From Piliocolobus tephrosceles (taxonomy: Eukaryota; Chordata; Mammalia; Primates; Cercopithecidae), in the NCBI RefSeq assembly GCF_002776525.5, contig NC_045436.1:162254830-162318829 (forward strand): a stretch of 64,000 nucleotides of DNA, given 5' to 3'. This document shows, one piece after another, positions 47,125-59,184 of the stretch. The first letter of the stretch is position 1, and every line of letters begins with the position of its first letter. The notes below the pieces were generated by a model. It was given only the letters and a program-made list of their open reading frames with translations, was not told where the DNA came from and did not search any database. The position numbers were made by a program, and so were the translations under genes.

Positions 47125-47295
47125 TGCTGGTGTCTCCGCTATTACTCATGAGATCGGGACAATATTGAAATTCATTGAGTTCAGTGTCACTATCTATGAA
47201 AAGTTCATAATAACATATAACTTTTAATAGTGCTGTTGGGGCAATCAGATGAAATAATGTTCCTAAAGTGTCTGGCTTGAATAGAGCCTGCATAC
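47125..47295 (+). mobile_element. MIR SINE relic
   Basis: 'gtgtcactatctatgaaaag', 'tagtgctgttggggcaatcag', 'atgaaataatgttcctaaag' and 'tgtctggcttg' follow the sense MIR 3' half. The 146-codon minus frame at 47015-47455 runs through this relic. Confidence 0.5.
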
Positions 47296-49255
47296 ATACC
47301 AGTCCACATCCAGCACAGAAATCTCCCTTCGGCTTCCTATACCTCTTCAGTTTTTTGCTGTTCTCCTCCCTTAGCAGCACATGAAAAAGGGATCTGTCAT
47401 TTTGGCAGGGCATGATGAAAACTATGTTAGAGTTGCCTGAGAACTCGTAGCTCAACAGTTGGCTCTACCTATTTTCTCTCCTTGTTTCTTTCCTCTACCT
47501 CCCCAAAGGAAAAAGGAAGTGTGTGGCTGGGCTTTGAAGAAACAGGACTGACCGTTTCTAACATCAGCAGTATTAACATCAAAAAGCCACTGGGAATTCC
47601 ACATCCTATTTTCTATGATATACATGTACAGATAGCCAAAGACCTTTAGAAAACACCAGAAGAAAACCAGGAGAACTTAACTTTTACCTTATTATATACT
47701 ATAGCACATAATAATAGTATTATATTATTAAATATGCCATATTATTCTATAGAATATAATGTATAGAATAGTATGAGACAATTGCATAACATATAGAATA
47801 ATATAGTATATAGAATAATGTAGATATGCTGAGCATAATTTATTAAATATTACAGGGTAGTATTATATGATAATGCTATACTATTATTTAATACTTTATT
47901 AAATAGCATGCATATATATATATACACACACCTATATTACTGCATATACCTCTAGAATGCAGGGGAAGGTGCTTTTTACAATTAGGTGGCAGCAAATGTG
48001 GGAGACAATGAAGAATCCTTCGTGACAACCTGTGCACGGTTCATGGGAAGTCAGTTTTCATGTAATGTGGAATTCAGGTGAAATAAGCGTGTATTGGGGT
48101 GTGTGTGTGTATATATAAATAAGGGCAAATAGAAGGAAGAAGATGGAAGCAAGAAGAAAGCAAATTTTGAAGGCTTCAGTTGCACAGGATCAGTCAATGT
48201 GCCTTCTGGAACCCTCCAGGTTGGATTGCCTAGATGAGAGCAAGACTATTTTCTTTTGATCTTTCAGTCACTCCCTTTGTAAGTATAAAATAATAATACC
48301 GATCCGGGGAAGAGGATAATGGTTTCTCGGTCAAAATGTTATTTGTCATTGGAATTTATTTCCTTGTTGCTTGATTTTTACGTCACTGTCCCAGGTCTTC
48401 AATATTCATCAGGTCCAAGGAAGTCGTTGGGACACGCATGAAAGGGATTGTCTGCCAGGACTCATGCACCACCTCCCTGCCCCTCCTGCTTTCTACCCTT
48501 GATATAAAACAATAATTTTGATTTTTACTCCCTGACAAGATTGTGAATTAGTATAATATGCCTCTGTCTCCCGAAGCTTGTCCTGGTGATATAACTTAGG
48601 AGAGAAGTGTTAGATACACAAAAGCATCACAATGTCAACCATCTTGGAGAGATAGGAAGCAGTATTAACCAAAAGAAGGACCATATGGAGATTGCTGTGG
48701 GGGGAAACTCCATTGTCATCTGCATTGAGAGGACAAGACACAGGAGAGCTTCTGTGAATTAGAGGAGCAATAACAGCAAGGAGACATCATCAGAGTGACA
48801 GGGTGGATACTAGAAGAAAAGAGAGGACCCAGCAGTTATAAAATTGACTCAGGAGGCACACAGGAAATAAAAATATGAATTAAAATTAAAAATTCAATAG
48901 AAAGGATAAATAGCAAAGTGTATCCAGCTAAAATATAGTGCCGACCTAGAACATGGGGTTTGGGTGTTACCACAAGACAGCAGGAAGGAATAGAGAGATA
49001 GAAATTTTTTTTTTAAGTTAAGAGATATAAAGAAGGGAACTGTAAGTTTTCACATTTTTATGACAAGCTTTTTTTTTAAAGGAAAGAGAGGACACAAATG
49101 GAGGTGAAAATCTATTTTATGAAATAAGGTGTGAGAGTTAATTAAATTAGAGGATAATGAAATACCTCAGATTGAAAAATATTAGTGTGCTGAAAAATTA
49201 GATAAGGAAAATCCACAATAGACAACTTATGGTGAATGATAAGAATAAAAATGGC
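47296..49255. other. No gene; AT-rich low-complexity block at 47690-47935
   Basis: 47690-47935 is almost pure A/T with 'tagaataatatag'-like short repeats and a (TA)n(CA)n end. A short (TG)n lies at 48098-48111. The remaining DNA shows nothing callable. Confidence 0.4.
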
Positions 49256-49960
49256 AATAATAATATGTTAAAATTTTTCAGAAAAAAAAAAGAAGATCAT
49301 TTAATATTTAGCTTCTCCACAGCAATACAAGGAAAACTAAAGGGGCAACGTTTTCAAAGTGTTAAACAAAATTAAACTTAAAAATTTTAATAGGATAAAT
49401 TTTAAAAATAAAGCTATTTTCAGTTCTCATGAGGTTTACCCTACACAACCCTCTTTGAGAAAATTCTTGGGGGAAGTACTCAGGCAAGAAGAGAAATGAT
49501 TTCTAGCAGAAACACACAGACACAGACATGTACACACATGAAATGTACATGAAATAAGTACATGAAATTAGGAATGAGTAAATAATTCTGTCAAGTTTAT
49601 TGTCTAAAGAAGCAAAGACAGTATATATTTCCTAGAGAAGTGAAGATGATACATATCTGAGGCTACTGAGGTATCTTCAATTACTATATGGGTATAGGGG
49701 AAGAGACAGTAACTAATACATTTAAAATGATATTTTAATATACACTTACAAGTTAAACATAATTAATCAAAGGCTAAAAATAGAGCATATATCAAGAAGA
49801 AGTCATAGAGGGGATAAACACATAATAGATTTAGCACTGAATGACAATGCAAATGCATTTCTAAGAGGGAAATTAATAAGCATTCAATTTAGAAAGTTGG
49901 ACAAAGCAAACAGAAGAAGAAAACCAATGAAGCAAGCGGGGAGCCAATCATAATTAAGGA
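49256..49960 (+). mobile_element. Possible HAL1/L1M ORF1-region relic
   Basis: Blocks such as 'aaaaataaagctattttcag', 'aaaattcttgggggaagtac' and 'aaaatagagcatatatcaag' resemble the ORF1 3' end and downstream part of HAL1/L1M. Very diverged, with uncertain limits. Confidence 0.4.
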
Positions 49961-49979
49961 ATACATGAGCATGCAACCC

Positions 49980-50095
49980 CCAGGGGCAGAGATTTTAGTC
50001 TGCTTTGTCCATTGCTAAATCTGGGTGCCTAGAACAGTGCCAAGCAAATGACAGGGGGCTCAATCAATATTTAATAAGTAAATGAATAAGTAAAC
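49980..50095 (+). mobile_element. L2 3' end
   Basis: 'ggggcagagattttagtctg', 'gtgcctagaacagtgccaag' and 'ctcaatcaatatttaataag' followed by 'aatgaataag' match the 3' terminus of L2. Confidence 0.75.
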
Positions 50096-50690
50096 CCAAT
50101 AATATGTAAAGAATATTAGCAAAAAATGTATTTTTAAAGGATTCGTATAGTAAAAATATCTCCGGCAAGACATATAGAACAAAATAAAAGAGAATATAAA
50201 ATCAATATGATACAGAAAAATAATGAATATATGTATGCAAGGGGTTTAAAAATAATACAAATTTTATTATAGCAGCTATACATTAACACATTTGAATATA
50301 TTTGAAATCTAGAAAGAAGAGAGACAGTTGTATAAAAATATAAAAGGCCAAAATTGGAGCAAGAAGAGTAAAAACCCTGAATAGACCAATAATCATTAGA
50401 GAAATTGAAATGGTAATTTCAGGCTTTCCTCAAACGATGCCTCAAGTCCAAATGGCTTCATAGCTGAGTTCTTCCATACTTTCAAGGGATAGATGGTTCC
50501 TAACTTATAAAGACTTTTTAGAAAACTAAAAAAAAAAAAGGTTTTAGAAAACTAAAGTTTTGATGAGGCTAATATATATTGAATAAAGAAAATGCAAAAT
50601 AAGATATTTATAGATTCCTGTTATCTATCACCACATATAAGACTAATCATGTAACTATATTCTGTAGTTGGCAGTGTGCATTTTCTGTTT
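50096..50690. other. No gene recognised
   Basis: AT-rich DNA. 50520-50560 contains two copies of 'gaaaactaaa' around an A-run, probably a slippage product. Confidence 0.35.
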
Positions 50691-50694
50691 TAAA

Positions 50695-51530
50695 TTTAAA
50701 ACTAAATTGTATTGTACATATTTAAGGTATACTATGGGGCATACATAGGTAGTAAAATGGTTACTATAGTGAAGCAAATTAACACATCCATCATCTCAAA
50801 TGTTTACCCCAACCCCTTGTTTTTTGTTGTCAAGAGCAGCTAAAAGCCACCCATTTTGCAAAAATTCTAAATACTGTACAATATTATTACCTATAGCCCT
50901 CATGTTGTACCTTAGATCTCTAGACCTATTCATCTTACATATCTACTATTTTGTATCCTCTGATTTACATCTTTTCATTGTTGTATTCTCTATGTTTGTA
51001 TATTTGACTCTTTAAAGAAAATGATTCCACAGAGATTTGTGATCATATGGTATTTTTCTTTTTGTGTCTGGCTTAATTCACTTAGCATATAATGTCCTCC
51101 AAGTCCATCCATGTTTTAGCAAATGATAGGATTTCCTTTTCTATTATTATTATAATTTTTTTAGACAAACAGTTTTATTTGAAAGGGGGAACAGCCGAGT
51201 CCCCCCGACCCCGTGGTCCTGACGACGTCAGTCTCAGGCGTGGGAGGACCAGTGTCCTGAGGAGAGAAGACAGGGTTAGGGGTCGGTAGCCGGAGTCAGC
51301 AATCAGGGTCCAGACCATGCGAGCTACCGCAACCGCAGCGGCTGTCGGGGCCTGGGTTTCGCCGCCGCACGTGGAGCAGCGCGCAGTGAGCTGACGCCCC
51401 CAGGAGGCTCTGAGCGTGGAATCTCACCCGTGGCCAGGGCCAAAGCCGAGGGTGTTTTTCAACCAACGCTGGGGATTTCCTTTTCTAAAGCTGAGTAATA
51501 TTCAGTTGTGTGTGTGTGTGTATGTTATAG
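50695..51530 (-). mobile_element. L1M (MA/MB-like) 3' end, antisense, split by a retrocopy
   Basis: Antisense L1M 3' UTR blocks: 'attgtacatatttaaggtat', 'taacacatccatcatctcaa', 'accttagatctctagaccta', 'tgtgtctggcttaattcactt', 'aatgtcctccaagtccatcc'. After the insertion at 51144-51472 the ORF2 end continues ('aaagctgagtaatattcagt'). Confidence 0.85.
51129..51487 (-). pseudogene. Young CpG-rich retrocopy, possibly with a retained intron
   Basis: The insert 51144-51472 lies between perfect 15-bp copies of 'ggatttccttttcta' (51129-51143, 51473-51487). Its minus strand ends with an 'aataaa' signal (rc at about 51175) about 13 bp before an A-rich tail broken by Ts. About 24 CpGs in 300 bp amid AT-rich L1 DNA indicate recent arrival. 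Sense bases corresponding to 51427-51257 start GTGAGA and end in a pyrimidine tract plus CTCCTCAG, with 'ccctaac' upstream: a plausible 171-bp unspliced intron. I do not recognise the parent gene; no frame gave a known protein. Confidence 0.8.
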
Positions 51531-51749
51531 TTTTTGATTTATTTATCTGCTAAATAATTATTGCAATCCATATAACTGTTTTAATTGCTGCAAAAGATTC
51601 ATTTACTAAATTTCAATGTAATTTTTGGTATAAACTCAGAAAATCAGTGGTAGAATGAAACTTCCCTAACTTAATAAAGATCATATAATTAAAACTTACA
51701 ATAATTTCATATTTAATAAAAAAATTTAAACCACATCACTTCAGGTTTG

Positions 51750-52371
51750 TGAATCAGAGAATGATGTCTTTTATAATCACTCTTGTTTAACACAGTACTG
51801 GATTTCCTGACTAATGCTACAAGAAAAAAGAAGAAATAAGAAATGTAAAGATTAGAAGAGGACAAATACAATTTAGGATTCGAGTAAGATGGTCATCTAT
51901 ATAGGAAATCCAGCATACTCCCAAGATGAAATATTAGACTTAGTTAAATAATTAGGCTATCTGATATAAAATCAATTTATAAAAATCAATAGTGTCGCTT
52001 TACCAACAATAATTATCTAGAAAATAGTATAAAACATATAACATTCAAATAGCAATAAAAATCTATATTTCCAGAAATATAGATTTTTATATGTAAATAT
52101 TTCCAGAAAAAAAATCTGACAAAGATTGCAAAACACTTTTACAACAGAAGTATTAGGCTTCATTAATTGACCTACAAACAAATTGAAAACAAATAGAAAG
52201 ATTGCAATATGTTCCTGGATCATTCAACTTAATTTACAAAGAGGCCAATAGTTTCCAGATTTCATCAATAAACTCAGTGTAACCTTAATAAAAATCTTAA
52301 CATTTTGATGAAATTGAAACATTTATTCCAAAACATAAGGAAAGATGAAAGAGCTATAGATAATACTTTTA
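51750..52371 (+). mobile_element. Ancient L1M ORF2 fragment
   Basis: 'taacacagtactggatttcct' (RT region), 'aaaatcaatttataaaaatcaatag', written here as 'aaaatcaattta' and 'caatagtgtcgc', 'gttcctggatcattcaactt' and 'tttgatgaaattgaaacattt' follow L1M ORF2 order. A younger L1 is inserted at its right end. Confidence 0.65.
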
Positions 52372-53277
52372 AAAGAACTCAAACAAATTTACAAGAAAAA
52401 AACAAACAACCCCATCAAAAAGTGGGCAAAGGATATGAACAGACATTTCTCAAAAGAAGACATGCATACAGCCAACAGACACATGAAAAAATGCTCATCA
52501 TCACTCGCCATCAGAGAAATGCAAATCAAAACCACAATGAGATACCATCTCACACCAGTTAGAATGGCAATCATTCAAAAGTCAGGAAACAACAGGTGCT
52601 GGAGAGGATGTGGAGAAATAGGAACACTTTTACACTGTTGGTGGGATTGTAAACTAGTTCAACCATTGTGGAAAACAGTATGGCGATTCCTCAAGGATCT
52701 AGATCTAGATGTACCATATGACCCAGCCATCCCACTACTGGGTATATACCCAAAGGATTATAAATCATGCTGCTATAAAGACACATGCACACGTATGTTT
52801 ATTGCGGCACTATTCACAATAGCAAAGCAAAGTCTTGGAATCAACCCAAATGTCCATCTGTGACAGACTGGATTAAGAAAATGTGGCACATATACACCAT
52901 GGAATATTATGCAGCCATAAAAAAGGATGAGTTTGCGTCCTTTGTAGGGACATGGATGCAGCTGGAAACCATCATTCTTAGCAAACTATCACAAGAATAG
53001 AAAACCAAACACCGCATGTTCTCACTCATAGGCGGGAACTGAGCAATGACATCACTTGGACTCGGGAAGGGGAACATCACACATCGCGGAGCCTATCATG
53101 GCGGGGGAGGGGGGAGGGATTGCATTGGGAGTTATACCTGATATAAATGACGAATTGATAGGTGCTGACGAGTTGATGGGTGCAGCACACCAACATGGCA
53201 CAAGTATACACATGTAACAAACCTGCACGTTATGCACATGTACCCTAGAACTTAAAGTATAATAAAAAAAAAAAAAA
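52372..53277 (+). mobile_element. Young 5'-truncated L1, Old World monkey type
   Basis: About 900 bp of ORF2 3' end, 3' UTR and a 16-bp A-tail. The ORF2 C-terminal frame 52435-52863 is open over 142 codons, then shifts. The variants 'gatgagtttgcgtcc', 'ggatgcagctggaaacc', 'cttggactcgggaaggg' and 'tgctgacgagttgatggg' are those I know from macaque/baboon L1 3' ends. G-runs at 53102-53118 form the usual L1 3' UTR G-rich tract. No clear target-site duplication. Confidence 0.88.
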
Positions 53278-53780
53278 AGAAAGAAAGTAGGAAGTGAAGG
53301 TGAAATTCTGTGCACCTCATTGTTGACCCCAAGCACAGTTAGAAAACCTCTAGGGAGGTGGGGTACACAGGGAGCTGAACTGTTGGCATCTCAGTGCCAT
53401 TGCTGCTTCCTGCCACATACTCTCCTGTATCATGAGCCTAGAAGCCTGGAAACTATACTTGCCCAGCTGCATTGTCAGTAGAGTTCCAGTTCAGCTTCCC
53501 CCAGTGTGAAGTATTCATGTGAGATAGGGAAGACAGGAGAGAAGAAGAAAGCATTATTGTTCTACTAGCAGTGGGACTTTCGCAGAAAGCAGACATATGG
53601 TGTTTTCCAGCATCTTCTGGACATTTTATCTTAAGTAACCCACATTGGTGCTGTAGGCAGCTGAGGACCTCAGTAGTAGTGCTCTGCAAGAATCCCTGCA
53701 CACCCTGCTATCTTAAATGCTGCAGCATTGCATTCCCTGTATTAAATATCTTCCTGATTGAAATAAAAAAAAAAAAAAAA
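53278..53780 (+). other. Sequence between two poly(A) tracts: possible L1 3' transduction
   Basis: About 480 bp directly after the L1 A-tail, ending in 'cctgtattaaat' and a second run of about 18 A at 53763-53780. ATTAAA lies about 20 bp before that run, a normal spacing for a poly(A) signal. It could be L1-transduced flanking DNA or part of an older repeat. Confidence 0.45.
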
Positions 53781-53989
53781 AAGAAAGAAAAGTAATGAGA
53801 GCATTTCCTCTGGAAAGATATATTGCAAATTCATTGTAAAAAGAAAGAGAAAAAAAAAAAAAAAAAAACCATGAAAAACCTGATACCAAAACAAAAGAAA
53901 TAAATAGGCTAAAAAATAGGAAAAAGTAAATTAATAAAATAATACTCACTTGCTTAAAGTAATACTCATTTGCATATTATAATTCGATT

Positions 53990-54475
53990 TAAATCACAGA
54001 GGAAGGAAAACTGGCTAAATTTATGGGGAAAAATGCTTAATTCCTACCTTATACCATAAAAGAAAGTGCCACTCCATGGATTAAAGGCTTAAATGTGAAA
54101 GATAAATCTACACAACTCAAAAAAAAAAAAAAAAAAAATTGGAGAAAATCTTTATCACTTAGGAGTGATGAAGAACTTCTTAAACAAGATGGCAAAAGGA
54201 AAAACATAAAAGTAAAAATTGGTAATTGTGAATACTTAAAAATTAAGAGCATCTGTTTAATGAAGGATATCATTAATAAAGTTTATCATGGAAAATAGAT
54301 AATAATAGTAGATATGTTTTTTCCAGTCTACCATAAAAAAAAATTACTTGCAAAATCAAAAGTCAACATAAGATTAAAATTCAATATAAAAAGAATTCCT
54401 AAAAATAAATAAAAACGAAGGGGGTAGGAGGTCCATTAAAAAATCATTAAAAGCTGTGAATAAGGAAATAAAAGA
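53990..54475 (+). mobile_element. Ancient L1M ORF2 3' fragment
   Basis: 'ggaaaactggctaaattta', 'ccactccatggattaaaggc', 'ttggagaaaatctttatcac' and 'aaattaagagcatctgttta' follow the 3' part of L1M ORF2, interrupted by a run of about 20 A at 54119-54138. It is probably the same element as 51750-52371. Confidence 0.65.
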
Positions 54476-55500
54476 AATGACAGTCAACAAATAACTATTA
54501 TTAATAATAATACTAACATTTTTACTATTATTATTAAGACTTCTGGCCTGGAGAAGTAGAACACAAATTCAACAGTGTGTGGCCTTAAGAATGGAGTAGA
54601 GGTGGGAGTTGACATGAAAGAGTTGTTATCAGAGATATGTGGACCCTTTTCAGCCTCTATGTATTTGAAGCTTCAGACACGTCTCCATGGAGCTATAACT
54701 GGATAATAGGAAAACAGCAGATGATAATGAATAACCAAGAAGATGGTCCTTGTGGCCAACTGTGAGACATTCTCTGGGGCTTTTTAAGAAAAGGTTGGTG
54801 ACAAAATTAGAAGGAACCTTTAGAAAAAGTTTAGAACTATTGCAATAACCAATGGGAGAACAACCGGATGAATGTCATCTGGGAGCTGTTATAAAACCGC
54901 CTTTTCATACTTTGGGACTAGCCTGGTAAATCAGAGCCTTAAGGATGAACTATCAGAGCCTAGATGCTGGTTCTATGAAGAGAAGTAGATCATGGTGGCT
55001 GCCATCTGAGGACAGAAAACCTTTACTGTCACTCTAATTAAAATAAAAATTATTACTATTCTTCCAAGTGAGCTCAAGTCAGAATACTGAGCAAACAGCT
55101 TCATCATGAATAGACAGAAATGTTAATGCTTGATGGTGATGACAGTGTTGAACCATGCGCAAATAAGAAGAGGGCTCTGAGACCTGATGTTACCAAGGAA
55201 GTAAAGGAAATTGCCACTTTAGGAATTAAATTAAATTAATTAATTAATTCCTGCCACTTTGTTAGTAGATATTTTATTCTGATTTAACATGGCTAGTGTT
55301 CAGAAGCCTGGTATCTCAGAATTGACAAAGACCTTCAATTCCGTTCAGCCCACCCATCATTGATGATGTTTATATGTATTTAATCAGATTATATGTCATC
55401 ACATAAAATGTAAATTTACTCAATTGCTATTTGTTTTTGTAGACATTTACAAGCTGAGCTAAACAACTCATAAGGAAATGTGAGGGATTCAGAATAGCCG
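54476..55500. other. No gene; small direct/inverted repeat at 55212-55260
   Basis: 'tgccacttt' occurs at 55212 and 55252 around an AT palindrome ('ggaattaa ... ttaattcc'). The rest is unassigned. Confidence 0.35.
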
Positions 55501-55504
55501 AAAC

Positions 55505-56600
55505 AATTTTGAAAATAACAAGGTTAGGGGATTTTCATTTTCCAATTTCAAAACTGACTATAAATCTATCAAGTCAAGATAATGTGGTACTGATCTATAG
55601 ATAAACATAAATATCAATGGAATAGAAAAAAAGTTGAGAATCCAGAAATAAATCCATGCATTGGGTTGGTTGATTTTTGACAAGAGCACCAACATAATTA
55701 AATGGAGGAAGAATAGTGTTTTCAACAAACAGTGTGAAGGGATTGGATGTTTACATGCAAAAGAATGAAGTTTAACACCTACCTTACACTGTGTACAAAA
55801 ATCAACTCAAAATGGATCATTGGCCTAAATGTAAAAGCTTAAAACTCATAGAAGAAAACATTACACTAACTTCATAACTTTGGGTTGGACAGTGATTTCT
55901 AAAATATGACACCAAAAGCATGAGTGATTAAACAAAAAATATATTGAAAATATTTGTTCTGCAAATGATACCATAATGAAAGTGAAAAGCAAACTCACTG
56001 AGAGAAAAATATTCGCAATCATGTATCTGATAAGGGACTTTTGTTCATTATATATAAAGTGTTGTTACAATTCAACAATAAAAAGACAGACTAATTTGAA
56101 AATTGGTAAAATATTTGAATATATGGCCGGGCATGGTGGCTCATGCCTGTAATCCCAGCACTTTGGGAGGCCGGGTGTGTGGGGGGCGGGGGGCGGGTGG
56201 ATCACGAGGTTAGGAGATCAAGACCATCTGGCTAACACAGTGAAACCTGTCTCTACTAAAAATACAAAAAATTACCCGGGCGTGGTGGCAGGTGCCTGTA
56301 GTCCCAGCTACTCTGGAGGCTGAGGCAGGATAATGGCATGAACCCAGGAGGTGGAGCTTGCAGTGAGCCGAGATCGTGCCACTGCACTCTAGCCTGGGCA
56401 ACAGAGCAAGACCCCATCTCAAAATGGGGAATAATTGTTAATGAGTATGGGGTTTGGATTTGGAGTGATGAAACTGTTCTAAAATTATGTTGTGGTGATG
56501 GTTTCACAACTCTGCGATTATATGAAAACCCAAGAACTGTGTACTTTAAATGGGTGAATTTTATAGTACATAAATTATCTCAATAAAGTTGTTAAAAAAG
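55505..56600 (+). mobile_element. L1M (MC/MD-like) 3' part, split by an Alu
   Basis: 'ttccaatttcaaaactgac', 'gttgatttttgacaagagc', 'catgcaaaagaatgaagttt', 'gtatctgataagggactttt', then after the Alu 'ttaatgagtatggggtttgg', 'gttgtggtgatggtttcac' and 'tcaataaagttgtt' follow L1MC/MD order. About 1 kb of ORF2 C-terminus is missing between the two parts. Confidence 0.85.
56125..56422 (+). mobile_element. AluY-type element with G-rich expansion
   Basis: Full-length Alu ('ggccgggcatggtggctc', 'ggagcttgcagtgagccgag'). After 'ggaggcc' it carries an abnormal G-rich insert with four G-runs at 56173-56197. Inserted in L1M. Confidence 0.9.
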
Positions 56601-57035
56601 CAAGTCATCATTTTATCCTGCCTTTACCTGTTTGGGATCAGACGTGGTCATTTAATATAATATTTTCTATCCTTCCCAGTAAATGCCAATTGCACATGTA
56701 ATATGCATGTCATCGGGATCATGATCCTAATCACTGCTACATACTGTAAGTTAAAATAAAGTTAATGGCAGAGTTATTTTGTATGCTATTAATATCCTTC
56801 CTCTATGGCATTCATGATTGCTTTTTGTCCATGTTTATTTCTATAGGTAAATTGTGCATCTACTTACTTGTCAGTACTTATTATATTTATAGCAGGCATT
56901 ATATTGGACGATGAGTATCCATCTAAGAGAAGGTTTAATGCCTACTCGCTGCCCTTAAAAGGAAAGCAACCTGTTATGTGAGCCAGACAAAGAGATAAAT
57001 CCTGGAAAAGTTGTATCTGTTAGGATTTTTTAGTT
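56601..57035. other. No gene; faint L2-like piece
   Basis: 56870-57005 ('gtcagtacttattatatttatagcaggc') weakly follows the antisense L2-like pattern. Confidence 0.3.
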
Positions 57036-57039
57036 GTTA

Positions 57040-57450
57040 TCAATAGAAATAAACTCTCACTAACTTCATTCAAAAAGAAACTTCAATGAAAGCTATGGAG
57101 TTACTCACAGTACTGAAGGAAATTTGGAGTAACTAAGGCTTCTAAATGGACAAGAGCCAGAGAAGCTCCATGATAAAAGGCAGGAACCAATCAGTGTTGT
57201 TTTTGTCAGGCTGCCAGTGCTAGTATTAATCAGCCCTAACCATTCTCCATCCTGGTGTCTTTCCACTTAGGATCTCAATTTTCAAGAGAGTAAGCTCAAT
57301 TGGCCTAGCTTTATCTCAACCCACCACTTGGCCAGAAGGAAGCAGGACACTCTGGATGGCAAACCACCTAAGAATGCACATCACAGAGAAAGAAAATCAA
57401 AAAAAGAGGGCATGAATTCTGAGCAGACACATAACAGAAAATTACCACTA
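57040..57450. mobile_element. Possible ancient interspersed repeat, family unnamed
   Basis: 'caattggcctagctttatctc' and 'gggcatgaattctgagcag' resemble the same unnamed old repeat suspected at 38430-38880. Weak evidence. Confidence 0.3.
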
Positions 57451-58818
57451 AAATAGCTCTATGTCGGAAAAATTTAGAAGTACATAGCGTTAATACTGGA
57501 ATAACCCCGAAGGGTTTAGGGTGTCTTCCTGTTGGAAGTGATGTTTTAACGGAAATATGAAAATAAATATCAGTATGAAGTAGGGAGCAGGGAGTGGGGT
57601 TGGGAAGTCATGAGGAATTTTAGCCCGATGTTACTTCAGTAATACGAGTCAAGGCATAGAGGCTTGAAAGCTCTAATTTATTAAAGAAATGGGAAATTAG
57701 TCACACCAAGTCAACAGGAGACTTTTGGATATGGGGATTTGAATATGGCTAAAGAAGTGGGAACTGGAAACCTTATAAACATCTTTCATGCCTTTACTGT
57801 AACAAGTTCTGAACTTTGAAATTCAGGAGAATCATCTGAGGATCCTCAAGCAGTAGGTGATATGATTAGATCTGCAATTCAGAAAGTCTGGCAATTGTGA
57901 AGAGTGGTTTGAGGGCTGGACAAGAGAGGCAGACTACTGAGGAGGTTATTTTTAAAAGTCCAGTGGAAACTTGAAAAGAAATAAGTCAGGGAGATGCAAT
58001 GAGAATGCAAGAGAGGGGCTCTATATGAAAGCTGTAATGGAATGAAAGAGCCCAGGGCTGGATGAGTAATTGGATATGAATTGGAGAGAGAGTTTCAGAG
58101 AGAAAGGAAGGAGTCAAGAATCTCACCTGGATTTCTACTCTAGGGCAGTTCTGTAATTTTCTCAGGAAGACGTTTTGCTGTTGGGTTTACTATAGTAGCT
58201 CCAGATTCTCTAGTTTGTGACTGTCCTGTCTTTCAGATGACAGGATGGAGACAACAAGTCCCTCAGGCTTATCTCTGGGCGCTCGTGTTCGAGGAATCCC
58301 GATTCTGATCCTATTGTGTTTGTTTTGGAGCCTCTGGAGTTTAGAAGTGAAAGCCTAAGCAGTCTCATTTCCTCTGTCACCACAAGGCTTTGTTGTAAAG
58401 CCTTCACTGCCTTAGTGCCTGAGGTCAGTTTAAAAGTTGCTGCAGTTTGGTCATTCATGCAACCCTGAATCACTCTTTTCAAAGGCAAGATGGAACACTC
58501 TCAGGGCAATGCCAGCAAGGCTTATTACTTTAGATAGTGCGGTCTGTCCTGGATGCACTGAAAATGTAGTAAAACTTTGGTGCTCTGCCAGTGCAATGCA
58601 ATTCAAACTCACACTCCAAATGGTAACTTCTCTCTTGCATTATGGATTCACTGATCCAGGAGTGCAATTTAAACTTTCTGATTAATTCAGGTGACCTTTT
58701 ATCAAATGGAATCACCAGGTTAGAAGGGACACTAAGGGGTCATTTACTCTGACCCACCCTGTGTCCCTGGCAAGACTCAACATAAATTCATAGAGGAGGT
58801 TAAGTGCTTAGGCTTTTC
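57451..58818. other. No gene or repeat recognised
   Basis: 1.4 kb of mixed-composition DNA. Short opposing frames at 58210-58715 (61-92 codons) share no known domain. Confidence 0.4.
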
Positions 58819-59184
58819 TTTTCTTTTTGATCTTTTCGTTTCTTCTTTCCCGACCCTTCCCTTCTCTCTCTCTCTCTCTTTTTTTTGACAGAGTTTTGCT
58901 CTGTCATCCAGGCTGGAGTACAGTGGCACGATCTCAGCTCACTGCAACCTCCAACTCCTAGGTTAAAGCGATTCTCCTGCCTCAGTCTCCTGAGTAAGTG
59001 TGATTACAGGTATGTACTACCAAACCTGGCTAATTTTTTTTTCTTTTCTTTTTTTTTTTTTTTTAGTAGAGATGAAGTTTCACCATGTTGGTCAGGCTGG
59101 TCTCAAACTTCTGGCCCCTGGTGATCCGCCCACCTCAGCCTCCCAAAGTGCTAGGACTACAGAGGTGAGTCACTATGCCCGGCC
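58819..59184 (-). mobile_element. AluS-type element, antisense, with pyrimidine tail
   Basis: The T/CT-rich tail at 58819-58887 leads into antisense Alu ('gctctgtcatccaggctgg', 'gatctcagctcactgcaacc', 'gttggtcaggctggtctc') ending 'atgcccggcc' at 59184. The middle A-linker (T-run near 59051-59066) is long. Confidence 0.92.

Noticed and set aside
47015..47455. 146-codon minus-strand frame, one of the longest outside LINE coding regions
   Set aside because: No recognisable domain, no splice or promoter context, and it runs antisense through a MIR-like relic; chance opening is the simplest reading.
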